In this document: positions 16,851 through 25,494 of the stretch, piece after piece
Layout: every line of letters begins with the position of its first letter
Position numbering within the stretch: the first letter of the stretch is position 1
NCBI RefSeq assembly: GCF_014297335.1
Contig: NZ_JACOQH010000005.1
Coordinates: 150,623 to 214,622 of the forward strand
Direction: 5' to 3'
From: Roseburia_D yibonii
Lineage (GTDB): Bacteria; Bacillota; Clostridia; Lachnospirales; Lachnospiraceae
Length of the DNA stretch: 64,000 nucleotides
Made by a program: the position numbers and the translations under genes
The notes under the pieces: model-generated
Told to the model about the DNA's origin: nothing
The model's database searches: none
Seen by the model: only the letters and a program-made list of their open reading frames with translations

Positions 16851-19322
16851 CTATTCATCGATGTCCAGATCGACTTTGATTCTGTTCAGATGCCAGATAT
16901 CATCCACATATTCCTGGATCGTACGGTCAGAAGAGAATTTTCCGGAATGCGCCACATTTAAGATCGCGCTCTTCGCCCAGTTCTTCTCATCTTTATATGC
17001 TTCCATCACGCGCTTCTGTGCTTCCACATAAGAGCGGAAATCTGCCAGGATAAAGTAGGTATCCGCATACTGGGTACACTGCGTGTTGAGCAGTGAATTG
17101 TAAAGATCACGGAACAGCTCCGGATCGTTCGGTGAGTACATACCGTTGATAAGCTGCATCAGTACCTTGCGCACATCCTGATCCTGATTGAAGATCTGCA
17201 TCGGATCATAATCACGTTTCTTTTCATGCTCAATGACTTCATCCGCGCTCATACCAAAGATAAAGATGTTGTCTTTTCCCACTTCCTCAGCGATCTCGAC
17301 ATTCGCGCCATCCATCGTACCGAGTGTCAGCGCGCCGTTCAACATAAATTTCATGTTACCGGTTCCGGACGCCTCTTTGCTGGCTGTTGAGATCTGCTCA
17401 CTGACATCCGCCGCCGCAAAGATCAGCTCGGCATTCGATACCTTGTAATCCTCGATAAATACGACCTTGATCTTGCCATCGATGGATTTGTCATTGTTGA
17501 TCACATCCGCTACCGAATTGATCAGCTTGATCGTGAGCTTCGCGTTCCGGTATCCGGCTGCCGCCTTTGCGCCAAAAATAAACGTACGCGGAATGAATTC
17601 CATGTCCGGATGCTCTTTTAACTCGTTGTAGAGATACATCACATGCAGGATGTTTAACAGCTGTCTCTTATACTCATGCAGACGTTTTACCTGTACATCA
17701 AAGATGGAACGCGGATCTACTTCCACGCCATTGTGCTGCTGGATGTATTTTGCCAGACGCAGTTTGTTCTGATACTTGATGTTCATAAACTCCTGCTGCA
17801 TCTTCTCATCATCCGCATAGATCGCAAGCTTTGACATATAAGAAAGATTCGTGATCCAGTCCGCGCCGATATGCTCCGTCACCCAGGAAGCGAGCAGCGG
17901 ATTTCCGTGCATCAGGAAACGTCTCTGCGTGATACCGTTTGTTTTATTGTTGAATTTCTGCGGGAACATCTGATAAAAATCATTTAATTCCCGTTTCTTT
18001 AAGATCTCGGTATGAAGTCTCGCAACACCGTTGACCGAATAGCTTGCAGCGATCGCGAGGTGTGCCATCTTCACCTGTCCGTCATAAATGATCGCCATCT
18101 TGCGGATCTTGTCACCGTCGTTTGGAAATTCTTCTTGGATCTTTAAGATAAACCGGCGGTTGATCTCCTCCACGATCTGATAGATACGCGGCAGAAGACG
18201 TGAAAAGATCTCGATCGGCCATTTTTCCAGTGCTTCCGCCATGATCGTATGGTTGGTGTAGGCACAGGTTTTGGTCGTGATGCTCCATGCTTCATCCCAG
18301 GAAAGTCCCTCGTCATCCAAAAGGATACGCATCAGTTCCGCTACCGCAACGGTCGGATGTGTGTCGTTCATCTGGATCGCCACTTTTTCCGGAAGCATGC
18401 TGATGTCCGCATGGTTCTTTTTAAAGCGGTCAACCGCGCGCTGAAGGCTGGCGGAAACAAAGAAATACTGCTGTTTTAAGCGAAGCTCCTTACCTGCGAT
18501 ATGATTGTCATTCGGGTAGAGCACTTCAACCAGATTTCTGGCGAGATTCTGCTGTTCTACCGCTTTTTTGTAATCACCCTTGTCAAACGCGTCGAGCTCA
18601 AAGGACTGTTTTGGCTCCGCATCCCAGATCATCAGTGTATTTACGACATTATTATTGTATCCGATGATCGGCATATCGTATGGGATCGCCATGACAGACT
18701 GGTAATTTTCATGGACGAAACGTGTTCTTCCGGTCTCATCCGTCCTGGCGCTGACATAGCCGCCGAATTTTACTTCATAGGAATGCTCCGGTCTCTTTAA
18801 TTCAAACGGATAGCCGTTCTTTAACCAGTCATCCGGCTCTTCGATCTGAAAGCCGTCCTTGATCTTCTGGCGGAACATACCATAGTGATAGCGGATGCCG
18901 CAGCCGTAAGCCGGGTATCCGAGTGTTGCGAGCGACTCCATAAAGCACGCCGCAAGTCGTCCGAGTCCGCCGTTTCCAAGTGCCGGATCCGGCTCCTCGT
19001 CCTCGATCAGATTTAAGTCCACACCCATTTCCGCGAGTGCTTCTTTTACTTCATTGTAGCAGGTCAGATTGATCAGGTTATTTCCAAGCGCACGCCCCAT
19101 CAGAAATTCCATGGACATGTAATAAAGGATCTTTGGATCATCGCGGTCAAGCACATGCTGTGTCGCGATCCACTGATCAATAATGACATCCTTGACCGTA
19201 TAGGACACTGCCTGAAAGATCTCCTGTCTGGAAGCTTCAGTCAGCGTCTTACGGTACAGATTCTTGACATTGTCGCTGACGCTTTTCTTGAAGGCATCCT
19301 TGTTGAAAACGATATTTTTCAT
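16851..19322 (-). CDS. glgP: Glycogen/starch/maltodextrin phosphorylase
   Basis: GT35 alpha-glucan phosphorylase releasing glucose-1-phosphate from alpha-1,4-glucans. 823 residues, the usual length. N-terminal family motif YYMSMEFLMGRALGNNL, then EEEPDPALGNGGLGRLAACF. The pyridoxal phosphate lysine is in EASGTGNMKFMLNGA (about 675). The active-site histidine region is MNDTHPTVA. Start ATG 19322 with GGAGGGG upstream. Monocistronic with a promoter at 19366-19394. It probably supplies carbon from storage glycogen or dietary glucans together with the GH13 enzyme at 29884. Confidence 0.96.
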   Translation of the reverse strand: MKNIVFNKDAFKKSVSDNVKNLYRKTLTEASRQEIFQAVSYTVKDVIIDQWIATQHVLDRDDPKILYYMSMEFLMGRALGNNLINLTCYNEVKEALAEMGVDLNLIEDEEPDPALGNGGLGRLAACFMESLATLGYPAYGCGIRYHYGMFRQKIKDGFQIEEPDDWLKNGYPFELKRPEHSYEVKFGGYVSARTDETGRTRFVHENYQSVMAIPYDMPIIGYNNNVVNTLMIWDAEPKQSFELDAFDKGDYKKAVEQQNLARNLVEVLYPNDNHIAGKELRLKQQYFFVSASLQRAVDRFKKNHADISMLPEKVAIQMNDTHPTVAVAELMRILLDDEGLSWDEAWSITTKTCAYTNHTIMAEALEKWPIEIFSRLLPRIYQIVEEINRRFILKIQEEFPNDGDKIRKMAIIYDGQVKMAHLAIAASYSVNGVARLHTEILKKRELNDFYQMFPQKFNNKTNGITQRRFLMHGNPLLASWVTEHIGADWITNLSYMSKLAIYADDEKMQQEFMNIKYQNKLRLAKYIQQHNGVEVDPRSIFDVQVKRLHEYKRQLLNILHVMYLYNELKEHPDMEFIPRTFIFGAKAAAGYRNAKLTIKLINSVADVINNDKSIDGKIKVVFIEDYKVSNAELIFAAADVSEQISTASKEASGTGNMKFMLNGALTLGTMDGANVEIAEEVGKDNIFIFGMSADEVIEHEKKRDYDPMQIFNQDQDVRKVLMQLINGMYSPNDPELFRDLYNSLLNTQCTQYADTYFILADFRSYVEAQKRVMEAYKDEKNWAKSAILNVAHSGKFSSDRTIQEYVDDIWHLNRIKVDLDIDE

Positions 19323-19365
19323 AAATAATACCCCTCCATGCCGTTTTTTGTAATCACATAATTTT

Positions 19366-19394
19366 ATGATATACTTTCATGTTCTGCGCGTCAA
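19366..19394 (-). promoter_or_regulatory. Sigma-A promoter of glgP
   Basis: TTGACG (19394-19389), 17-base spacer, TATCAT (19371-19366), 44 bases before the start codon. Confidence 0.6.
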
Positions 19395-19431
19395 GCAACA
19401 TTTCCCGCGCAAAGTCACGCTTTCGCAATTT

Positions 19432-22400
19432 TTACAGTTTCTCTACTGCGAGTACGACCTTTTCGCCATTGATGTTCCATTCTTTCTCATAACCGGTGAG
19501 CGCACCTGCGGTCACTTTCTCGGCAAGTACTTCTTTTCCGATCTCATCCCCGTATTTTTCAAAAATCTGCCGGATCTTATCGTCTGCCTGATAGGACACG
19601 GCGATCTTATCCATAACCTCGAATCCGGCTTCCTTACGCATGGTCTGGATCTTGCTGATAAGTTCGCGTTCAAAGCCTTCCTCTAAGAGTTCCGGTGTGA
19701 GGTTCGTATCCAGTACAACGGTAACTTCGTTGTCACCCTCTGTGACATAACCTTCCATCTGTGTCATGGTGATCAGAAGATCTTCTTCATAAAGTACCAC
19801 GTCCGCTCCGACTTCCGGAAGTTTCAGGCCGGCTCCGCTTCTTACGTCAGCCATTGCCTTGTTTCCATCCACATTCGCAAGCGCTTTCTGGATCTGTCCC
19901 AAGTATTTTCCGTACTTCGGTCCCACGGTACGCAGCTGCGGCTTGAAGGTATAAGTCGTGTAGCCTGACACATCATCCGTAAATGTCACGTTCTTTACAT
20001 TTAATTCATCCGCGATGATCTCTGTGAAAAATTCCGGCAGTTCAAACGGTGCTTTCACATACATGGTTCCGATCGGCTGACGGTTTTTGATGTTTGCCGC
20101 GTTTCTGCACGCGCGTCCCATAACGACGATCTTTAATACCTCGTCCATGTTCTTTTCCAGTTCCGCGTCGCTGTAAGCCGGATTTGCAACCGGGAAATCG
20201 CACAGATGGATACTTTCCGGTGCGTTCTTGTCAATGCTCTTGACCAGATTCTGATAAATCTCCTCTGTCATGAACGGGATCATCGGCGCTGACGCCTTGC
20301 AGATCGTAACGAGTGCCGTGTAAAGTGTCATGTACGCGTTGATCTTATCCTGCTCCATGCCCTTTGCCCAGAAACGTTCTCTGCTTCTTCTGACATACCA
20401 GTTACTCATGTCATCCACAAATTCATCCAGTGCTCTTGCGGCTTCCGGAATCTTGTAGCTTCCGAGATCCTTATCCACCTCTGTCACAACGGAATTCAAT
20501 TTGGATAAGAGCCATTTATCCATAACGGAAAGTTTGTCATATTCAAGCTTATATTTTGTCGCGTCGAAGTTGTCGATATTCGCATACAGGATAAAGAACG
20601 CATACGTGTTCCAGAGTGTTCCGAGGAACTTACGCTGTCCTTCTGTCACTGCCTTGTCATGGAAACGGTTCGGCAGCCATGGTGCGCTGTTAATGTAGAA
20701 ATACCAGCGGATCGCGTCTGCGCCGTGTTTCTCTAACGCGTCAAACGGATCGACCGCGTTTCCTTTGGATTTACTCATCTTCTGTCCGTTCTCATCCTGC
20801 ACATGACCGAGTACGATGACATTTTCATACGGTGCCTTGTTAAACAGGATCGTGGACTCTGCCATCAGGGAATAGAACCATCCTCTGGTCTGATCCACTG
20901 CTTCGGAAATGAATTTTGCCGGGAACTGACGCTCAAACACTTCTTTATTTTCAAACGGATAATGATGCTGTGCAAACGGCATTGCTCCGGAATCGAACCA
21001 GCAGTCGATGACTTCCGGTACACGATGCATGGTCTTGCCGCAGTCCGGGCAGGTGAAAGTCACATCATCGATATACGGGCGGTGCAGTTCTACCTTTGCG
21101 TCTTCCGGATTTCCACTCCGCTCGGCAAGTTCCGCACGGCTTCCGATGCATTCCTGATGGCCGCACTCACATTCCCATACCGGAAGCGGTGTTCCCCAGT
21201 AACGGTTTCTGGAAATACCCCAGTCCTGTACATTTTCCAGCCAGTCACCGAAACGTCCTTTTCCGATGGATTCCGGGATCCAGTTTACCGTATTGTTGTT
21301 GCGGATCAGATCCTCTTTTACTTCTGTCATCTTGATGAACCAGGATTCTCTCGCGTAGTAGATCAGCGGGGTGTCACATCTCCAGCAGTGCGGATACTCA
21401 TGCTCGAACTTCGGTGCCTCAAAGAGCAGTCCCTTCGCGTCGAGATCCTTTAATACCATCGGATCCGCTTTCTTTACGAATACGCCGGCATACGGAGTCT
21501 CTTCGGTCATCTCACCCTTGCCGTTTACCAGCTGTACGAACGGCAGGTCATATCTTCTGCCGACCTTGGCATCATCCTCACCGAATGCCGGTGCGATATG
21601 AACGATTCCGGTACCGTCTGTCATCGTAACATAAGAATCACACACGATGTAATGTGCCTTTTTGTGCTGTTTTTCGATAATGTCCTTCGCGCAGTCAAAA
21701 AGCGGTTCGTATTCTTTTCTTTCAAATTCGATACCCTTTTTCGTCTCAAGGATTTCGTAGGCTTTCACGCCTTCCTCTTCGTTTCCGAGCTTTCCGAGTA
21801 CCTTGTCAAGCAGCGCTTCCGCCATATAATAGGTATAGCCGTCCGCAGCTTTTACCTTGCAGTAATTCTCATCCGGGTTCATACAGAGTGCAACGTTACT
21901 CGGCAGCGTCCACGGTGTGGTCGTCCATGCCAGGAAATAAGCATCCTCTCCAACGACTTTAAAACGCGCGATCGCGGAGCGTTCCTTTACGGTCTTATAA
22001 CCCTGTGCCACTTCCTGCGCGGAAAGCGGGGTTCCACAGCGCGGGCAGTACGGCACGATCTTAAAGCCCTTGTACAAAAGCTTTTTGTTCCAGATCTCTT
22101 TTAATGCCCACCATTCGGACTCGATAAAGTTATTGTCATAGGTGACATACGGGTGTTCCATATCTGCCCAGAATCCAACGGTTCCGGAGAAATCTTCCCA
22201 CATGCCCTTATATTTCCATACAGATTCTTTACATTTTTTGATGAACGGCTCCATACCGTACTCTTCGATCTGCTCTTTTCCGTTCAGCCCGAGCATCTTT
22301 TCCACTTCAAGCTCAACCGGCAGTCCGTGGGTATCCCATCCTGCCTTACGCGGTACATAATTGCCCTTCATGGTCTGGTAACGCGGGATCATATCCTTGA

Positions 22401-22593
22401 TGACACGGGTCAGTACATGTCCGATATGCGGTTTTCCGTTTGCGGTAGGCGGTCCGTCATAAAAAGTATAAGTCGGTCCTTCCTTTCTGGAATCCATGCT
22501 CTTGTTAAAGATGTCATGCTCTTTCCAGAATTTTTCTGTTTCTTTCTCCTGCTCCACAAAATTCGTGTTCGCCTGAACTTTGTTATACAACAT
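19432..22593 (-). CDS. ileS: Isoleucyl-tRNA synthetase
   Basis: Class Ia synthetase of 1053 residues. The HIGH motif is in PPTANGKPHIGHVLTR (about 48-63), the KMSKS loop in ENGQKMSKSKGNAVDP (about 595). Between them is the large CP1 editing domain with the Thr-rich TTTPWTLPSN and the conserved GTGIVHIAPAFGEDD. The zinc-type Cys pattern CECGHQEC sits inside the catalytic insertion, and the C terminus has the long anticodon-binding helices plus an extension typical of the eukaryote-like IleS2 type, which often confers mupirocin resistance (family knowledge, not tested). Start ATG 22593 behind AGGAGGAAAG. Controlled by the T-box at 22744-22996. Confidence 0.97.
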   Translation of the reverse strand: MLYNKVQANTNFVEQEKETEKFWKEHDIFNKSMDSRKEGPTYTFYDGPPTANGKPHIGHVLTRVIKDMIPRYQTMKGNYVPRKAGWDTHGLPVELEVEKMLGLNGKEQIEEYGMEPFIKKCKESVWKYKGMWEDFSGTVGFWADMEHPYVTYDNNFIESEWWALKEIWNKKLLYKGFKIVPYCPRCGTPLSAQEVAQGYKTVKERSAIARFKVVGEDAYFLAWTTTPWTLPSNVALCMNPDENYCKVKAADGYTYYMAEALLDKVLGKLGNEEEGVKAYEILETKKGIEFERKEYEPLFDCAKDIIEKQHKKAHYIVCDSYVTMTDGTGIVHIAPAFGEDDAKVGRRYDLPFVQLVNGKGEMTEETPYAGVFVKKADPMVLKDLDAKGLLFEAPKFEHEYPHCWRCDTPLIYYARESWFIKMTEVKEDLIRNNNTVNWIPESIGKGRFGDWLENVQDWGISRNRYWGTPLPVWECECGHQECIGSRAELAERSGNPEDAKVELHRPYIDDVTFTCPDCGKTMHRVPEVIDCWFDSGAMPFAQHHYPFENKEVFERQFPAKFISEAVDQTRGWFYSLMAESTILFNKAPYENVIVLGHVQDENGQKMSKSKGNAVDPFDALEKHGADAIRWYFYINSAPWLPNRFHDKAVTEGQRKFLGTLWNTYAFFILYANIDNFDATKYKLEYDKLSVMDKWLLSKLNSVVTEVDKDLGSYKIPEAARALDEFVDDMSNWYVRRSRERFWAKGMEQDKINAYMTLYTALVTICKASAPMIPFMTEEIYQNLVKSIDKNAPESIHLCDFPVANPAYSDAELEKNMDEVLKIVVMGRACRNAANIKNRQPIGTMYVKAPFELPEFFTEIIADELNVKNVTFTDDVSGYTTYTFKPQLRTVGPKYGKYLGQIQKALANVDGNKAMADVRSGAGLKLPEVGADVVLYEEDLLITMTQMEGYVTEGDNEVTVVLDTNLTPELLEEGFERELISKIQTMRKEAGFEVMDKIAVSYQADDKIRQIFEKYGDEIGKEVLAEKVTAGALTGYEKEWNINGEKVVLAVEKL

Positions 22594-22619
22594 TTTGCTT
22601 TCCTCCTGGCTTTGTAAAA

Positions 22620-22742
22620 ATAAAGTGTGCGCTTACCGCACACTTTCGCGCGCGAGCGGTATGTTCAACATAAACTTCATCTCCGCGAGCTGCGCATCCC
22701 CGCGGAGCTTTTTTTAATCATAGGAAGGAATTTCCTATGATT
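22620..22742 (-). other. Three extra hairpins between the ileS T-box and the start codon
   Basis: After the T-box terminator, the minus strand carries AATCATAGGAA/TTCCTATGATT (22740-22717), CTCCGCG/CGCGGAG with a 13-base loop (22706-22680), and AAGTGTGCG/CGCACACTT (22646-22624). The second is followed by a T run on the plus strand, the third by TTTATTTTT on the minus strand. No ORF of note is present. Their role is unknown. Confidence 0.6.
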
Positions 22743-22743
22743 T

Positions 22744-22996
22744 AAAAAAGCCCCTTCATCCTGTAATAGGACGAAGGGACATAGATTCGTTTACCACCTG
22801 TTACATTGTACTTGGGAATCTCCCGCATACAAGGTTCCCGTAACGTGGGAACAGCCGTCGGTACCTACTTCTTTCTTCAGCCCGCAGCTTGGAAGTGATC
22901 TTCACATATTCTCTACTCGCACCGGCTCTCACCCGCCCGGCTCGCTTTGCCTTTCCAAAATATGCTACTGTCTTCGTCATTGCCTTTTCATATTAA
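22744..22996 (-). promoter_or_regulatory. T-box riboswitch, isoleucine-specific, controlling ileS
   Basis: The minus-strand leader has the T-box landmarks in order. Stem I holds an AGTAG element near its 5' side, GTGAGAGCC in the apical part, and GAAGATCAC in which ATC (22899-22897) is the specifier codon. A CTGAAG linker follows, then the T-box sequence CAGGTGGTAAACG (22800-22788). The last element is a strong terminator CCCTTCGTCCT / AGGATGAAGGGG (22779-22751) with six T residues. UGGU should pair with the ACCA end of uncharged tRNA-Ile. Uncharged tRNA stabilises the antiterminator and allows ileS transcription. Confidence 0.92.
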
Positions 22997-23003
22997 CGCT
23001 AAA

Positions 23004-23032
23004 AGTATAAAACCTTACTTTTTTCTTGTCAA
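23004..23032 (-). promoter_or_regulatory. Consensus sigma-A promoter of the ileS T-box transcript
   Basis: TTGACA (23032-23027), 17-base spacer, TATACT (23009-23004); transcription should start near 22997, at the 5' edge of the T-box. Confidence 0.8.
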
Positions 23033-23066
23033 GGCTTTTCTTCCTGTAACTGAAAATAATCAGAAT

Positions 23067-23747
23067 TTAGAAAGAATCGTCAAAATCGCTCTGGAACTCT
23101 TCTTCCCAGTATTCCGGAAAACTGTATCCATTGGTAATGCTTTCATCGATCGCATTGACGGAAATCAGCACCCAGAAAACAATGCACAGTACGATGGATA
23201 CGATTCCTGTGATCATTCCCGCGATCGCCATGCCGTTCTTGCCGTTTTTCACAAACTGCACGATTGCAAGTATGATCGCTGCGATTGCAAGCGGGACATT
23301 GATGCAGGTACAAAAAAGTACCAGAGATACGATTCCGAGTATCATGGACGCGATCGCGAATCCCTTGCCCGGCTCCTGTTTCTGCTGCTGTGCCTGTGGA
23401 TTGGTATACTGCTGCTGCCATCCGTTTGAACCTGCGCCCGGCGCGGTGTTATAATTCTGTGCGCTTCCCTGACCGGTAAAATCCGGCTGTCCCTGATAAT
23501 TTCCCTGGCTCTGGAAATTTCCCTGATTCTGGAAACTGCCCTGGTTCTGGAACTCCGGCTGCTGTGGCTGCTGCCATCCGCCCTGGTTCTGCCAGCTCTC
23601 TGTCTGCGGTCCGTTTTCCGTCACCGGTGTAACCGGTGTCTCCGCCTGACTGCCCGCATTGCTGTAGCTCATATCTGGTGCGCTGTAATCCTGTGGTGCC
23701 GCATAATCCTGCGATGTACTGTTTTCTTCAAACTTTTCTTCGCTCAT
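23067..23747 (-). CDS. Gln/Pro-rich DUF4190-like membrane protein
   Basis: 226 residues, start ATG 23747 behind GAGGAGA; an ATG nine codons upstream precedes the ribosome-binding site and is less likely. The first ~140 residues are a low-complexity, presumably cytoplasmic region with short imperfect repeats of the type FQNQGNFQSQGNYQGQ. The C-terminal ~85 residues contain two membrane helices with small residues (ASMILGIVSLVLFCTC and a following Ile/Val/Ala-rich helix), then a third, in the style of DUF4190 proteins. The tail is acidic and aromatic. Function unknown. Its promoter is divergent from pncB. Confidence 0.75.
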   Translation of the reverse strand: MSEEKFEENSTSQDYAAPQDYSAPDMSYSNAGSQAETPVTPVTENGPQTESWQNQGGWQQPQQPEFQNQGSFQNQGNFQSQGNYQGQPDFTGQGSAQNYNTAPGAGSNGWQQQYTNPQAQQQKQEPGKGFAIASMILGIVSLVLFCTCINVPLAIAAIILAIVQFVKNGKNGMAIAGMITGIVSIVLCIVFWVLISVNAIDESITNGYSFPEYWEEEFQSDFDDSF

Positions 23748-23864
23748 AACAAAATCTCCTCGTTTCTTTTCCATATTGCATATTGCTGTTTTTGTTTTGT
23801 CCTTTATTATAACAAATCACGGTTTCCGAAACAATTATCAATTTCTTAATTTTTACAAAACAAT

Positions 23865-23892
23865 TTGCAGGGCGCATAATTTGAAGTATAAT
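23865..23892 (+). promoter_or_regulatory. Sigma-A promoter of pncB
   Basis: TTGCAG (23865-23870), 16-base spacer, TATAAT (23887-23892), about 70 bases before the start codon. Confidence 0.6.
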
Positions 23893-23934
23893 ACGTTTAT
23901 ACTGATTTTAAATCATTCGAACCATTCTATCAGA

Positions 23935-23966
23935 AAGGAGCGCACGTTCTCGTGCAGTAATTTATG
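23935..23966 (+). promoter_or_regulatory. Ribosome-binding site separated from the pncB start by a hairpin
   Basis: AAAGGAG ends at 23940, but the ATG is at 23964, far beyond normal spacing. In between is a perfect hairpin GCACG-TTCT-CGTGC (23942-23955) followed by AGTAATTT. An in-frame TAA at 23958-23960 rules out an upstream start. Folding of the hairpin would bring the site to an effective spacing of about nine bases. Confidence 0.7.
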
Positions 23967-25415
23967 AGTACATTAAATCTGACTTTACTGACCGATCTCT
24001 ATGAAATGACCATGATGCAGGGCTATTTCAAATCCGCCAACCATGACGTTGCCGTTTTTGATGCCTTCTACCGCAAAAACCCGTGTGACGGGGGCTATGC
24101 GATATGCGCCGGCCTGGATCAGGTCATCGACTATATCAAAAACCTTCATTTCTCCGCGGAAGATATTTCCTATCTGCGGGGGCTTCATATTTTTGATGAG
24201 GATTTTCTTTCCTATCTGGAAAACTTCCGTTTTTCCGGTGATATCTACGCGATCCCGGAGGGCACGCTGATCTTTCCGCGCGAACCGCTCATAAAGGTCA
24301 TCGCCCCGATCATGGAAGCGCAGTTAGTCGAGACCGCGATCTTAAATATCATAAACCACCAGAGCCTGATCGCCACAAAAGCCGCCCGTGTCTGCTACGC
24401 CGCCGGTTCTGACGGCGTCATGGAATTTGGCCTGAGACGCGCGCAGGGACCGGACTCCGGCACATACGGCGCAAGAGCTGCTGTGATCGGCGGCTGCAAG
24501 GGAACTTCAAACGTTCTCGCCGGACAGCTTTTTGACGTTCCGGTGCTCGGCACCCACGCACACAGCTGGATCATGAGTTTTCCGGATGAATACACCGCGT
24601 TTAAGACCTACGCGAACCTCTATCCTTCGGCATGTATCCTGCTCGTGGACACCTACGACACCTTAAAATCCGGCGTTCCGCACGCGATCCGGGTATTTCG
24701 GGAGATGCGTGAAGCCGGCATTCCACTCACCTATTACGGGGTAAGGATTGACAGCGGCGATCTCGCCTATCTCTCCAAGCAGATCCGCAAAATGTTAGAC
24801 GACGCGGGCTTCCCGGATGCCGTGATCTCCGCCTCCAACGATCTCGACGAATATCTGATCGAGAGCTTAAAGTTACAGGGCGCAGAGATCACCTCCTGGG
24901 GTGTCGGCACCAACCTGATCACCGCAAAGGACAATCCGGCCTTCGGCGGCGTTTACAAGATGGCTGCCATCCAAAAGGAAGACGGCAATTTTGTTCCAAA
25001 GATCAAGATCTCCGAAAACTCCGAGAAGATCACGAATCCGGGCAACAAGACCATCTACCGTATTTACGATAAGGCAACCGGAAAGATCCGTGCCGACCTC
25101 ATCTGCCTTGCCGATGAGACATTTGACGAGGCATGCGACATGAACCTCTTTGACCCGAATGAACCGTGGAAAAAGACAAGGATTGCCGGCGGCACCTACA
25201 CCCTGCGCGAGCTTCTGGTTCCGGTATTTGAAAATGGCAAATGCGTCTATGACTCCCCGAAAGTCATGGATATTCAGGCTGCCTGCACAAAGGAAAAAGA
25301 TACGATCTGGGATGAGACCAAGCGTTTTGTCAATCCGTCCCGTATCTATGTCGATCTTTCCGATAAGCTCTACCGCCTGAAACACGACCTGTTAAATGAT
25401 ATGAGTGAAAGCTGA
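23964..25415 (+). CDS. pncB: Nicotinate phosphoribosyltransferase
   Basis: Converts nicotinate and PRPP to nicotinate mononucleotide in NAD salvage. 483 residues. N-terminal LLTDLYEMTMMQGYF is the family signature; the phosphate-binding segments include FGLRRAQGPDSGTYGARAA and the catalytic/PRPP region VRIDSGDLAYLSKQIR, followed by SNDLDEYLI and the GVGTNLITA loop. The start is fixed by conservation (domain begins at once) and by the in-frame stop just upstream. Monocistronic, with the strong bidirectional terminator at 25433-25487. The ribosome-binding arrangement is unusual (see 23935-23966). Confidence 0.95.
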   Translation: MSTLNLTLLTDLYEMTMMQGYFKSANHDVAVFDAFYRKNPCDGGYAICAGLDQVIDYIKNLHFSAEDISYLRGLHIFDEDFLSYLENFRFSGDIYAIPEGTLIFPREPLIKVIAPIMEAQLVETAILNIINHQSLIATKAARVCYAAGSDGVMEFGLRRAQGPDSGTYGARAAVIGGCKGTSNVLAGQLFDVPVLGTHAHSWIMSFPDEYTAFKTYANLYPSACILLVDTYDTLKSGVPHAIRVFREMREAGIPLTYYGVRIDSGDLAYLSKQIRKMLDDAGFPDAVISASNDLDEYLIESLKLQGAEITSWGVGTNLITAKDNPAFGGVYKMAAIQKEDGNFVPKIKISENSEKITNPGNKTIYRIYDKATGKIRADLICLADETFDEACDMNLFDPNEPWKKTRIAGGTYTLRELLVPVFENGKCVYDSPKVMDIQAACTKEKDTIWDETKRFVNPSRIYVDLSDKLYRLKHDLLNDMSES

Positions 25416-25432
25416 CCGCTATGCCGCCACTA

Positions 25433-25487
25433 AAAGACCGGGTACCCGGACGAACCTTTTTCCCGTTCGTCCGGATCCCCGGTCTTT
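25433..25487. terminator. Long bidirectional terminator between pncB and the glycosyltransferase gene
   Basis: Outer stem AAAGACCGGG / CCCGGTCTTT and inner stem CCGGACGAAC / GTTCGTCCGG with a T-rich loop, followed by TTTTTC on the plus strand. Confidence 0.88.
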
Positions 25488-25494
25488 TTCTTAC

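Noticed and set aside
20803..21453. 216-codon plus-strand ORF inside ileS
   Set aside because: Antisense shadow of a certain gene; no ribosome-binding site and no domain-like sequence.
23400..23640. Repeats in the Gln-rich gene as a possible CRISPR or repeat array
   Set aside because: The repeats are short, imperfect and in frame, encoding NQG-type peptide repeats.
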